DNA from: Methanobacteriota archaeon
Lineage (GTDB): Archaea; Thermoplasmatota; Poseidoniia; Poseidoniales; Poseidoniaceae
Length of the DNA stretch: 60,915 bases
Direction of reading: 5' to 3'
NCBI GenBank assembly: GCA_002720095.2
Contig: PBGP02000014.1
Location: forward strand, 1 to 60,915
Shown: piece after piece, positions 46,435-56,000 of the stretch
How positions within the stretch are numbered: the stretch's first letter is position 1
Layout of the letters: each line of letters begins with the position of its first letter
Program-made: the position numbers and the translations under genes
Notes under the pieces: model-generated
Databases searched by the model: none
Told to the model about the DNA's origin: nothing
Seen by the model: only the letters and a program-made list of their open reading frames with translations

Positions 46435-48117
46435 CTGAAATTTAAACCAACAGATATCATAATTGTTATAATTCTATTGTTACCATTTCTAATTTCAACT
46501 GGAGCAATCCCTTTGGATTCTCTATCACATGAGTATAGATTTACCGAGGCTCGTCATGATCATTGCGAAGATGACTATGAAGATGATGAAAGTGGTTGTA
46601 ATGCCGATTCACAATGTTACTGGGATTACGACGATGGCGAATATGAGTGCGAAGATAAGGACGACTCGGATTCAAGCGATAGCAGTGATAGCAGTGATAG
46701 CAGTGACAGTAGTGACAGTAGTGACAGTAGTGACAGTAGTGACAGCAGCGACAGTAGTGATTCTGATAGTCAAGGTAATAACAATGGTGGCGGAACTACG
46801 GCTCCCGAAGATTGTGATAATGATGGCATAAATAATGAAGCGGATGAAGACGACGATAATGATGGGTATTTAGATATCAACGATGCATTTGATTGTGATG
46901 ATTCAGAGCACTTAGATACAGACTCAGATGGCGTAGGGAACAATGCTGACCCTGATGATGATAATGATGGTGCAATTGATGAAGAAGATGAATATCCATT
47001 AGATGATTCCGAATGGTCTAATTTTGACGGAGATCAACTAGGAGATAATGCCGACCCTGATGATGATAATGATGGTATTAATGACGATCAAGACGCCTTT
47101 AAATTCGATAATACAGAATGGGCAGATTTTGACGGTGATGGTATTGGAGATAATGCCGATCCTGATGATGATAATGACGGAGTTAAAGAATTTGAATTAG
47201 ATGGAAAAACTAGATTAGATTGTGATGATAATGATAATGCTACTGGTTCAATTTTGGACGATTTAGATTGTGATGGGACACCAAACGATGAAGATTCAGA
47301 TGCTGATGGAGATGGAATAATTGATTCAGAAGATGAAGAAATTATCGTTATTCAAGATTTAGACGGGGATAATATTCCTGATTCTGAGGATGAAGATATA
47401 GATGGAGACACCTTTGTTAACGAATTTGATGCTTACCCATATGATAAAAATGAATGGGCAAATGCAGATGGAGACGCTCTTGGAGATAATGCTGACCCTG
47501 ACGATGATAATGATGGTTATGTAGATGTCTGGGACGCTTTTCCTTATGATCGGTGTGCTTGGGTAGATACTGATAAGGACAAAGATCCAGATGTAATTGA
47601 TTGTCCATTTGGCTTTTCAACAACATTGATAGAAGATTTAGATGATGATAATGACGGAATTCTTGACATTTATGATAAATTCAGTACAGATGCTACCTTT
47701 TCGGGGGATTATGATGGTGATGGAGTTCCTGATTCTGTAGACCCAGATGCCGATGGAGACGGTATTGATGATGTATTAGACGCATTTCCACTAGATTCTA
47801 GTGAGTCATTGGATACAGATGGAGACGGGATTGGAGATAATGCTGATATAGACGATGATGGAGACGGTTTTATCGATTTAGTAGATTTATATCCTAAAGT
47901 GGCAGGAACTTTACCCGTTGAACAAAACAATGAAGTAAATTCAGATTCTAGTATAAAATCAGACAAATTAGAATTAGATACATCAGTCTTATTAGTATTA
48001 TTACTGGTTTCATTTAGTATAAGTATTGGACTAGGAATTGCATTCAATAAAACAAAATCAAAACTTAGTGAAAAAATAGATGAAGAAGAAATAGAAAATC
48101 CAGAGGTTATAAAATGA
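46435..48117 (+). CDS. Asp-rich TSP3-type surface protein with probable CUG start
   Basis: About 560 residues. Read from the in-frame CTG at 46435 it begins KFKPTDIIIVIILLLPFLIS, a good signal peptide; the first conventional start, TTG 46477, lies inside the hydrophobic core. GGGGAT is six bases before the CTG. A Cys/Asp-rich segment, ten DSS units and repeated calcium-type blocks (ADPDDDNDG, DADGDGI) of the thrombospondin type 3 kind follow. A C-terminal helix (VLLVLLLVSFSISIGLGIAF) anchors it. Likely a calcium-rigidified adhesin or stalk. Its stop overlaps the next start (ATGA). Confidence 0.8.
   Translation: MKFKPTDIIIVIILLLPFLISTGAIPLDSLSHEYRFTEARHDHCEDDYEDDESGCNADSQCYWDYDDGEYECEDKDDSDSSDSSDSSDSSDSSDSSDSSDSSDSSDSSDSDSQGNNNGGGTTAPEDCDNDGINNEADEDDDNDGYLDINDAFDCDDSEHLDTDSDGVGNNADPDDDNDGAIDEEDEYPLDDSEWSNFDGDQLGDNADPDDDNDGINDDQDAFKFDNTEWADFDGDGIGDNADPDDDNDGVKEFELDGKTRLDCDDNDNATGSILDDLDCDGTPNDEDSDADGDGIIDSEDEEIIVIQDLDGDNIPDSEDEDIDGDTFVNEFDAYPYDKNEWANADGDALGDNADPDDDNDGYVDVWDAFPYDRCAWVDTDKDKDPDVIDCPFGFSTTLIEDLDDDNDGILDIYDKFSTDATFSGDYDGDGVPDSVDPDADGDGIDDVLDAFPLDSSESLDTDGDGIGDNADIDDDGDGFIDLVDLYPKVAGTLPVEQNNEVNSDSSIKSDKLELDTSVLLVLLLVSFSISIGLGIAFNKTKSKLSEKIDEEEIENPEVIK
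46669..46758 (+). repeat. Ten-copy 9-bp tandem repeat encoding (DSS)n
   Basis: Ten in-frame units of about GACAGTAGT (variants GATAGCAGT, GACAGCAGC) encode Asp-Ser-Ser. The central copies are nearly identical, so copy number can change by slippage without shifting the frame. Ser-Asp repeats act as flexible, extended spacers in bacterial surface adhesins. Confidence 0.9.
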
Positions 48118-48587
48118 ATAGAAAAGACATATTAGATTTAGATTTAAGAAAAATTTTTAATCCGAGAATTTGGTTAATAATTGTAGCAGTGCCACATACA
48201 TTGTTTGGTGCATTGGTACCATTATTTCAATCTGAAATAGGTTCTACAGATTTTTCGGGCGCAACATATGGATTACTCAACTCAATAATTTTGGTTAGTA
48301 TTTATTTAATTATTAAAGACGATAAAACACTTTCACGTATGACTGCTGTAATTGCAGCGTCAGTATTTTTGTGGATCATAGCAATGTTGACGATTAATGA
48401 AGGAGACGGATTTGAATTAAGTGCACAATTAACTCCACCATTTATATATAAATTTTCATTTAGTATTGAGCTTGCTCCACCTTTGATATTGTGGGGCTTT
48501 TTGGCATTAAGCGGAATTCTACATTGGAATGGTCCTTTAGATGATGATAATAAATTAAAGATTGTAAATCAAGAGCAAGAGAATTAG
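48114..48587 (+). CDS. Membrane protein downstream of the TSP3-type protein
   Basis: A 157-residue protein with about four hydrophobic segments: PRIWLIIVAVPHTLFGALVP, LLNSIILVSIYLIIK, VIAASVFLWIIAMLT and PLILWGFLALSGILHW. The start overlaps the upstream stop as ATGA, so it is translationally coupled to the TSP3-type gene and may assist it. No family recognised. Confidence 0.65.
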   Translation: MNRKDILDLDLRKIFNPRIWLIIVAVPHTLFGALVPLFQSEIGSTDFSGATYGLLNSIILVSIYLIIKDDKTLSRMTAVIAASVFLWIIAMLTINEGDGFELSAQLTPPFIYKFSFSIELAPPLILWGFLALSGILHWNGPLDDDNKLKIVNQEQEN

Positions 48588-48598
48588 GTGGTTGAATT

Positions 48599-49372
48599 AT
48601 GAGTAAATCCAGAGATTATTTTGATGGATTAATCACTCAGGGCTATGAGAAATCTAAAGCTCTTGAATATACGTTGAAATATTTCCCCGATTTTTCATTA
48701 GATGAATCTACAACGAATACAACTGATTCAAACCTAAGTGCTGAAAAGGTAGTTGCAGCTTTAATAGATGCTTTAGATTTAAAAAATAATCAAATTGAGA
48801 TACCAGATAAGAAGAGTGATGAGGAAAAAGAAAGTAAATTTCAATTAACCCTAGCATATATTGAAGCGTTTTTCCATGTGATTTTAGAACCATTTTCTGA
48901 TAAAAAAGTGCGAATGACAGCACTGGGAATTACGGGTTTAATCATAATAGCAATTTTTGCTTTTAATATTCCGAAAACAACAGATCCTATCATCGGAACA
49001 TGGATTAAGCCGGACGGTCAAAAAATTTCTTTTGAAGAAGACTTTGTTTACACTGACGGAGTGATGCAATCTTCTAATTGGACTTTAGCAAGCAATATCT
49101 TAACTATCTACTCTTCTGGCGAATGGGTTTATGAAAACGGAAGTAAAGAAAAATATTCTTTAATTCAAGAAATTAAAATTGATTTTTCAAAGGATGACAA
49201 CGCTATCTGGATGAAATGGAATAAGATAACAATTGATTCAGAAATACAACCTTTGCCCGAAGTTTGTCTATTGGTCATAAATGATAAGATTATCAAAAAC
49301 AATGATGACTTTTCATCAGAATCAGAAGAATATCTCGAGGATAAGCCAGATTGGTGTTCGATACAAGAATAA
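48599..49372 (+). CDS. Single-helix membrane protein
   Basis: A 257-residue protein. The cytoplasmic N-terminus is helical (SKSRDYFDGLITQGYEKSKA), one helix lies near 105-123 (MTALGITGLIIIAIFAFNIP), and the C-terminal domain begins TDPIIGTWIKPDGQKISFEE and alternates strands as in small lipocalin-like or META-like folds. AGGTGG precedes the ATG. It is the third gene of the TSP3-type operon. No family recognised. Confidence 0.62.
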   Translation: MSKSRDYFDGLITQGYEKSKALEYTLKYFPDFSLDESTTNTTDSNLSAEKVVAALIDALDLKNNQIEIPDKKSDEEKESKFQLTLAYIEAFFHVILEPFSDKKVRMTALGITGLIIIAIFAFNIPKTTDPIIGTWIKPDGQKISFEEDFVYTDGVMQSSNWTLASNILTIYSSGEWVYENGSKEKYSLIQEIKIDFSKDDNAIWMKWNKITIDSEIQPLPEVCLLVINDKIIKNNDDFSSESEEYLEDKPDWCSIQE

Positions 49373-49374
49373 AA

Positions 49375-50376
49375 CTAAAATTTTTCTTTTCTATTGAATA
49401 ATTTGTAGAAAGTTCCACCCATACCTCTAAAAATACCTGAAAGAAGTATTGAAGTCAAAGCAACTGCAGCAGTCCAACCCCAAATATTGGTTATTACAAC
49501 AGTATCTGTAGCAAGAATTAGTGCTAGCTCTGTAGCTAGTCCAACTCCAATTGCGGATTGTATCCGCATTCCAATTGGCATTTTTAGAAAAGTTCCAGTA
49601 GACGCTAATTTGTTAAGAATGTAAAAACTCCAAAGGGCAGTACCCATTGGCCAAATTAATAATTCAATAGAAAACTCTCCAATTTTTTGAGGATTATTAT
49701 CCAGATAATATTCAGCACCAACAAGTAATGCTGCAAAAACTATAGTCACACTTAAAGTTGCCATAATCTCATTCAATGATTTTGAAAGTTCAACGGTTAG
49801 AGACTCATTAGGAGTACGTATTTTCTTATTATTTTTTTTCGAGTTGTTTTTATTTTCTCTTGTATTTATCTCTTTGATAGAATTATTTTTTATAAGAGTC
49901 TCATATTCAGATTTTGATATAGTCACCATATCTTCGTTATTCGTAATTTTTTGAGATAGTAAATTTGTATCATCTACTTCTGAAGCATCTGTAATATATT
50001 TTTCATCATCAATATTAAAATTATTTTTATCAATTAGCTTGGAATTATTTTTTTCTTCTCGTTTACGTTTTAATTCTTCTTTCTTCTTTTCAATAGTATT
50101 TCCAAACTTTTTTGCGGTAATCACAGTTTTTTCACTTGCTTTTTTCGCAACCTCTTTGGTTTTATCACTAGTTTTTTTGGCAGCAATTTTGGTTTTTTCA
50201 CTTGTTTTTTTAGCACCAGATTTAATATCTTTAGCAATGTTTGAACCTAATTCAACGCTTTTTTTAGCTGCAATTTTTGAGAAATCGCCCATTTTTTCTC
50301 CTGCATTTTTCATTTTATCTTTGAGGGTTTGATAATTGTCTAAATTTTCACCTAAATCATCAGACTCCTCCGCCAT
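49375..50376 (-). CDS. Lys/Ala/Thr-rich repeat protein with C-terminal membrane domain
   Basis: A 333-residue protein. Residues 20-110 are an amphipathic helical repeat of about 7-11 residues (AKKTSEKTKIA, AKKTSDKTKEVAKKASEKT), recalling LEA-type or histone H1-like lysine repeats. An acidic linker follows, then from about 205 three to four helices (TLSVTIVFAALLVGAEYY; ELLIWPMGTALWSFYILNKL). The basic repeat is predicted cytoplasmic and could touch nucleic acid or lipid. It is convergent with the gene before it. Function unknown. Confidence 0.65.
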   Translation of the reverse strand: MAEESDDLGENLDNYQTLKDKMKNAGEKMGDFSKIAAKKSVELGSNIAKDIKSGAKKTSEKTKIAAKKTSDKTKEVAKKASEKTVITAKKFGNTIEKKKEELKRKREEKNNSKLIDKNNFNIDDEKYITDASEVDDTNLLSQKITNNEDMVTISKSEYETLIKNNSIKEINTRENKNNSKKNNKKIRTPNESLTVELSKSLNEIMATLSVTIVFAALLVGAEYYLDNNPQKIGEFSIELLIWPMGTALWSFYILNKLASTGTFLKMPIGMRIQSAIGVGLATELALILATDTVVITNIWGWTAAVALTSILLSGIFRGMGGTFYKLFNRKEKF

Positions 50377-50423
50377 GTTACTCTGTATATATTGCAGATT
50401 ATGAGTTATGCGGACAAATTAAT

Positions 50424-50783
50424 TTAAACCCAAATATCATTTTTAGCAGTCAATTTACTTTGGTTATTTCCAGTATTGATGATACCTTTGGGTTCAATTA
50501 GCATTATTTTACATTCGTTTTCAGCGTATGGTCTATGTTCAACTCCTTTTGGAACTACGTACATTTCTCCCTCATTTAATTCGATAGTGCGATCTTTAAA
50601 TTGAATTTTCATATTTCCTTCAATTACTAAAAAAAGCTCATCAGTATCTTCATGACTGTGCCAAATAAAAGTGTCCTTAATTTTCACCAATTTTATTTGA
50701 TAGTCATTTAATTCACTGATTACCTTTGGTGACCAATGTTCTGAGAATAGTGATAATTTTTCTTTAATATTTATTTTATCGAT
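50424..50783 (-). CDS. Small cupin protein with probable AUC start
   Basis: A single-domain cupin. The metal site is visible as FIWHSHEDTDELFLVIEG (H-x-H-x4-E) and GEMYVVPKGVEHRPYAEN. The conventional start (TTG 50690) removes the first strands. In this family the residues before it are conserved, and here the upstream in-frame sequence (SPKVISELNDYQIKLVKIKD) fits them. The frame opens after a TAG, with AGGGGA five bases before an in-frame ATC at 50783 (DKINIKEKLSLFSEHW). The complete protein would be about 119 residues. Substrate unknown. Confidence 0.75.
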   Translation of the reverse strand: MDKINIKEKLSLFSEHWSPKVISELNDYQIKLVKIKDTFIWHSHEDTDELFLVIEGNMKIQFKDRTIELNEGEMYVVPKGVEHRPYAENECKIMLIEPKGIINTGNNQSKLTAKNDIWV

Positions 50784-50825
50784 ATTCTTCCCCTAAAACA
50801 ATGATATAATGAATAGTTTTTCTTT

Positions 50826-53018
50826 TTATTCCTCATTTTCTTCAATTTTAAACGTTAATGAAAGGAAAGTGGCTAATAAAGCTGCGAATATTATGCTTAA
50901 TGTTAATAGCCTACCTGTATTTTGTGCTGGTGGAAAATTTGCGATACCGAGTAGAATAAAAACTGATGCTGAGGAGATTGCTGCCCCCCATCTAGCCAAA
51001 TTATCCTGTTTTGTTGAGTAATGATCCCCGCTAGCATGAGATAAATAATCTGCTGCAAATCCCATTCCTAACAAAACTGCAGGTGCTGTATGTACTCCTC
51101 TAGTTCCAATAATAGTAGCCATTCCATCTACAGCAATACCTACTGCAATAGTTCCTACAGCAATTCTTGACGCCTTATATGGTGATCTTAATAGATAAGA
51201 TGTTACGATAAATACCGCAATTCCAGCTAGAATTATCTGATTAAACCGACTCTCCGCAAATTTCATAGCTAATTCCGAGCCAGAAATCAAATCACCACCT
51301 ATTTCACCCTCTAAATTATTTTCAGAGAGTAAAAATCTTACATCATTGGCGAAGTCTACGGCAGCATCAGAATTTTGCCCATCAATAATTACAGATATTA
51401 GTACACCAGTTGTCACATTGTGTTTTCTTAACACGGGGTTTGAATTCATCAATGATTTATAATTTTGATTATTGATAGAATCAATAGTATCATTATCAAT
51501 ATCAAATTTTTCATGATTTAATCCAACAATCAATGGAGATTTATATAACCCAGAATCAATAGACATTATACTTAGGTGATTAGAAAGTTGCTCTTGAAAA
51601 TTTAGAATTCTTTCAAGATCCTCATTATTGTCACCTTCAGCATCTATGACAATCCAGGTTTGCGAACCAGAACCGAGAATATAGTTTGATTCTAAATTCT
51701 TTAATTCATCCAGTGCTGGATCATCATCAGATAAGAATTGCTTTACGTCGAGAACATCGACACTAGGAGGAGAGATCACAGCAATAATCGCTAAAAATAT
51801 CAACCCTACAGGCCAAAAAATTGAATTTGAATTAAATTGGTTTTTTTGCGTATAAATTAAATCTGTATTTTTATTCCTTCTGCTTAGATAATAATCTTCT
51901 AAGAGATACCGAGTAACAACCCAATCAACTACGATTCCTACTATCATCATTAATGCTAAAGATCTTTGAGCTTTAATCGGTGATAATAGTGCCAGGGATA
52001 TTGCTGCAACAGTTGTAATCATTGCTATTAGTAGCATTTTTCTAACCTCTTCCTTTTTTCTAGAAGATTTACAATACCAAAAAGCTCCATCCACAGCAAC
52101 GCCCATTATGATTGGAATTGCAATCGTATCTACGATTGAGATTGAAAATCCTAAACTAGATAATAATCCAATTTCTGCAGCAACTATTAGTCCAACACTA
52201 CTGATAGTAATTATTGAGGTTTTCAAATCTTTCAATCCAATTGTTAATACGACAATTAGTAATAATATCGAAGGTAATAATAGTGACTCAATATCTTCTT
52301 TCGCAATTTTTTGTGCTTTTCCAAATAACATGTTTACTCCAGCGGGAGTAAATTTGAATTCGGTTTCATCACTCATTTTTTCAGCCCATTCTAAAATCAA
52401 ACTCCATTCGACATCTTTTTCAGAGTTATTAATGTGATTTACATTTATCATCCAAATTAATTCATTCGAACTTGGAGCTTGATTAGGGGATGAATCAGAT
52501 GAAATGCCAGGACATGCAACATTAAATGTTAAATTATTTGGCAATAGCAACATTGTTGAAATAAATGCAAATTCCTCTTCAATTGTAGTATTTTCTCCGC
52601 ACCACCCATCTTTAATTATTGGTTGTAGGACGTCAGCCCATTTTGTCGCATTTTCAAGAGATCTATTAACAGATTTAAATGCTTCACTCCAAGCATTTAA
52701 TGGTGATTTTATATTTGAAACGTAATCATTTCCGCTTGATAATAGTGAACTATTGTTTATATTATTAATTATTCTTTTTTCTAAATCCAAAAGATACTGT
52801 ACACGCGACAAATTATTAGTCAAAGGTCCATCATCGTCATGATTGATTAATAAAATTAAATCATTTCTGTCATCGCTTTCTTTCTCAATTCTTTGCAATA
52901 CATTATCCTCGAACAAAACATCGGTGTTAATTGTTAATTCAGCAGGATAAATAAAGTTTAAGCCAGAGCATAATACTAGAGTAATTATTATTACTATTCT
53001 GGCGCTTCCTGCCTTCAT
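50826..53018 (-). CDS. RND-superfamily (MMPL-like) exporter
   Basis: A 730-residue transporter with two repeats of one helix, a large extracellular loop and five helices. The first half has GVAVDGAFWYCKSSRKKEEV, matching the RND motif after helix 4, with an aspartate in the helix. The second half has the corresponding GIAVDGMATIIGTRGVHTAP. Relatives move lipids, sterols or other hydrophobic molecules driven by protons. It precedes the giant surface protein region and could export lipid or help surface assembly; this is inference. Confidence 0.83.
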   Translation of the reverse strand: MKAGSARIVIIITLVLCSGLNFIYPAELTINTDVLFEDNVLQRIEKESDDRNDLILLINHDDDGPLTNNLSRVQYLLDLEKRIINNINNSSLLSSGNDYVSNIKSPLNAWSEAFKSVNRSLENATKWADVLQPIIKDGWCGENTTIEEEFAFISTMLLLPNNLTFNVACPGISSDSSPNQAPSSNELIWMINVNHINNSEKDVEWSLILEWAEKMSDETEFKFTPAGVNMLFGKAQKIAKEDIESLLLPSILLLIVVLTIGLKDLKTSIITISSVGLIVAAEIGLLSSLGFSISIVDTIAIPIIMGVAVDGAFWYCKSSRKKEEVRKMLLIAMITTVAAISLALLSPIKAQRSLALMMIVGIVVDWVVTRYLLEDYYLSRRNKNTDLIYTQKNQFNSNSIFWPVGLIFLAIIAVISPPSVDVLDVKQFLSDDDPALDELKNLESNYILGSGSQTWIVIDAEGDNNEDLERILNFQEQLSNHLSIMSIDSGLYKSPLIVGLNHEKFDIDNDTIDSINNQNYKSLMNSNPVLRKHNVTTGVLISVIIDGQNSDAAVDFANDVRFLLSENNLEGEIGGDLISGSELAMKFAESRFNQIILAGIAVFIVTSYLLRSPYKASRIAVGTIAVGIAVDGMATIIGTRGVHTAPAVLLGMGFAADYLSHASGDHYSTKQDNLARWGAAISSASVFILLGIANFPPAQNTGRLLTLSIIFAALLATFLSLTFKIEENEE

Positions 53019-53070
53019 GTGTTATTCATGATGATAAACCTAAATCATTATTACTTACGAAATGGTAATT

Positions 53071-56000
53071 TTATCTCCATTCCATCCACTGTCCAGATTG
53101 ACCGTCTCTATACCACCAGTTACCGCTTCCAGTAGGATATTCTAAGACTTCATATCCATCTCTCCATTGTCCTTCGATATAATTTGGAGGGTTATTATCA
53201 GCTGACTGTTTTTGATTATTTTGATATGTATCGTAGGTATTTGGCGAATTAATTATCTCTTGATAGTCATCCCACGCCGCTTCATCTTCCCAATCAGAAG
53301 TTGTCCTTCCTCTTATTTTCATTACCGATAATAGAATCACTATTACTACAACTAAAATTGCAATTACAGCGTAAAATATATTTTCATATTCTCCAAGTCC
53401 TGATCTCAACCCTGTCCCTGTTCCAGATTCATCCTCTGCAGCATCTTCTTTATCCTCATTAATGTTGTCACCTAATGTTTGATTAGTAGTTTCATCAATG
53501 TCTTCTCCACTACTTAGTGGATTTTCTTCATCTGGTAAATTTTCTCCATCTTCTGTTGTCACCCCGCTGTCAGTAACATTTATTGTCAAGCTTGCGGGAT
53601 TATAATTTCCACCAGAAGCCAAGATATCTATTACTCCTAATTGAACAACAAATTCGGCTTGACCTGCTTCGTTAGTGACCATACTAAATATGGTCCAGCT
53701 ATCCTTTTTGCCTGTTACAGAAACACCATCTATTGGTGCATTATTTTCATCAATAACATTAATTGTAACTGTATCACCAACCTGTGGATTAGGAGGGCTA
53801 AAACTGAGATACATATTCTCTAATTTTGGAGGTTCAGGGTTAGGCTGAGGTACGATTACTTCATTATTAATTGCTGAAACAACAACTGCGGAATCTCCCT
53901 CACCCTTTTGCGCAATCGCTAAAATAGTATATTCACCAACTGGAGATGAAAGAATTGGTAAGTGTAAGTCGGCACTTGATCCTAAGCCCCACGCAATGGA
54001 GTCAACATTAGATAAGAGATTATCAATCAGTTCAAAAACTTCTTCTTGAGTATCAATTTGATTTTCTCCATCAGTAACTTCCCAACCATTTTCAATACTA
54101 TTACAAAAATCTGAACTTTCTGATTGTTCGTTTAAATCAACGAAGAAATTATTAATATGCGAATCAAGGGTTAATTTGTAATCACCACTATCACTAATTT
54201 TATAATTTGCATACCAGTTATCATCTCCTTCCCATTCTTGATACCAGTCTCTCACTGGGGAGATAATGCTACCCAGACTATCTTTTAGATAAGAATTAGT
54301 CGGGCTGGGAGGAGTTTCTTTACTCCATTTGTGAGTATCAACTTGGATTCTTACTCTAACATTTGATTCTCCGTAATATTCTTCTGCTTCCCAATTGTAA
54401 TCATTTCTATCTTCGCACCATACATCAGATTCAACTCTAATTTTATTAATTTCTTCTTCTTGAGCAATCCAACCGACATTATTTCTTACACCTTCTCCAT
54501 AAATAAATTCCGTAAACGCAGAAAAGTCTATTGTAGCTGGATCAAAACCTTCTTTCGGGGTAGCTACAGCAAGAATCCTTGATGCTGGGCCGTCTTCATC
54601 GCTTAGTGCAATATTTGTAGTTTGACCAGGTCCAAGATCACCAGTTAATTTCAATGAATCTGGGTTATTGATTACTATACCGATGTGTAATGCTTTAGGG
54701 AAAGTGAGATCGTCTCCAGAGGATACTTCATTCTCTGGGCAGAATGTACCATCGTCCCAAAACATTTCACCCTCACTAATTCGATATTCCTCATTAGAAT
54801 TCGATTGTGGATAAAACCATCCATCTTCTTGGCTATATTCGCCATTTTGAACATTGTAGCATTCACTGCTTCCATCGTCGCTACTTTCACCCTCAACTGC
54901 TATAATACCAAATACATACATTGGAGCATCTAAACCTACTTCCCAGTTCTTGGATGTTTCTCCACATTCAAAATCTAAATCCACACTTAACATCCCAGTG
55001 TCGCTGGAACTGTCATCATCATCATTTGCACTAGTATCTCCAGTTCCCCATGCATTTTTAGGGACTTCTGGAAATGCTTCACTTAAATCCAACGGAGATA
55101 AAACTGCGAGGATTTTATGACCATTTTCACAGGGAATGTCTGTTGGTGTAATTGAAATGCCAGTACTTAAATCCCCCCTTTCAGACTTATATACAGGAAT
55201 TCCCCCAAAAGTAGTTTCCTGAGTTAGATCTCCTCCGATTGAAATACTGCCTGAAGTGACTCCAGCTAGATTCATTCCAATTCCCACCATTTGTTCACCG
55301 TTGGCTCGAGTAACCTTTGCTTGTGCGATCGAGATGTACGCCCCTGGAAGTGTAGGGCTTACCGTCATTGTTGTTTCTCCATTGTTATCAGATGTCATTA
55401 TTTCTTCTTTCATCACTTCAAATGGTCCATCGGTGATAAAACTGTCAATAATTTCGGGACTTGGAACGTTATTTTCTGAATAATCTAACCGACAATAATC
55501 CCAATATCCTCCTTCTGCACTTTCTACATACCAATCATACCAAACATCTTCATCTTCATCAGATTGAGTCGTTTCAAAACCATATCCACTTCTATACTTG
55601 AAATGATGTGAAAAAACATTTTCATTTTCATCGGTGTATTCAATTTCTATTTCATAAATATCGTTATCAGATGAAGAAGTGTCATAATTATGACTTCTCC
55701 AATGGTCATTTCCATGAACACTCTCGCTCAAGTCAATAGTTTCAATTGAACTACCATCGCCCCAGTTGATTGTCACGAATTCAAAATCTGGCGTATTGTA
55801 ATACTTTTCCGATTGCCAATCTTGATTAGTTAACTGTAAGTTAATAACATCCTCGTTTTCATTTTGCTCTTCTACTCTTCCACTCGTGAAAATACAATCC
55901 GGTGTGCCTGGCATAGGGAATTCTTCTTTAATTTCAAATTCTATACCTGATTCAGTCTTGCCTTTAGTTATCACCTCAGCGATTCCTAAATCACCATTAT

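Noticed and set aside
46669-46758. CRISPR-like repeats
   Set aside because: The 9-bp units are directly adjacent with no spacers and are in frame inside a surface-protein gene.
53071-53400. OCRE domain call for the Trp-rich tail
   Set aside because: Only a short aromatic pattern is shared; the repeat structure of true OCRE domains is missing.
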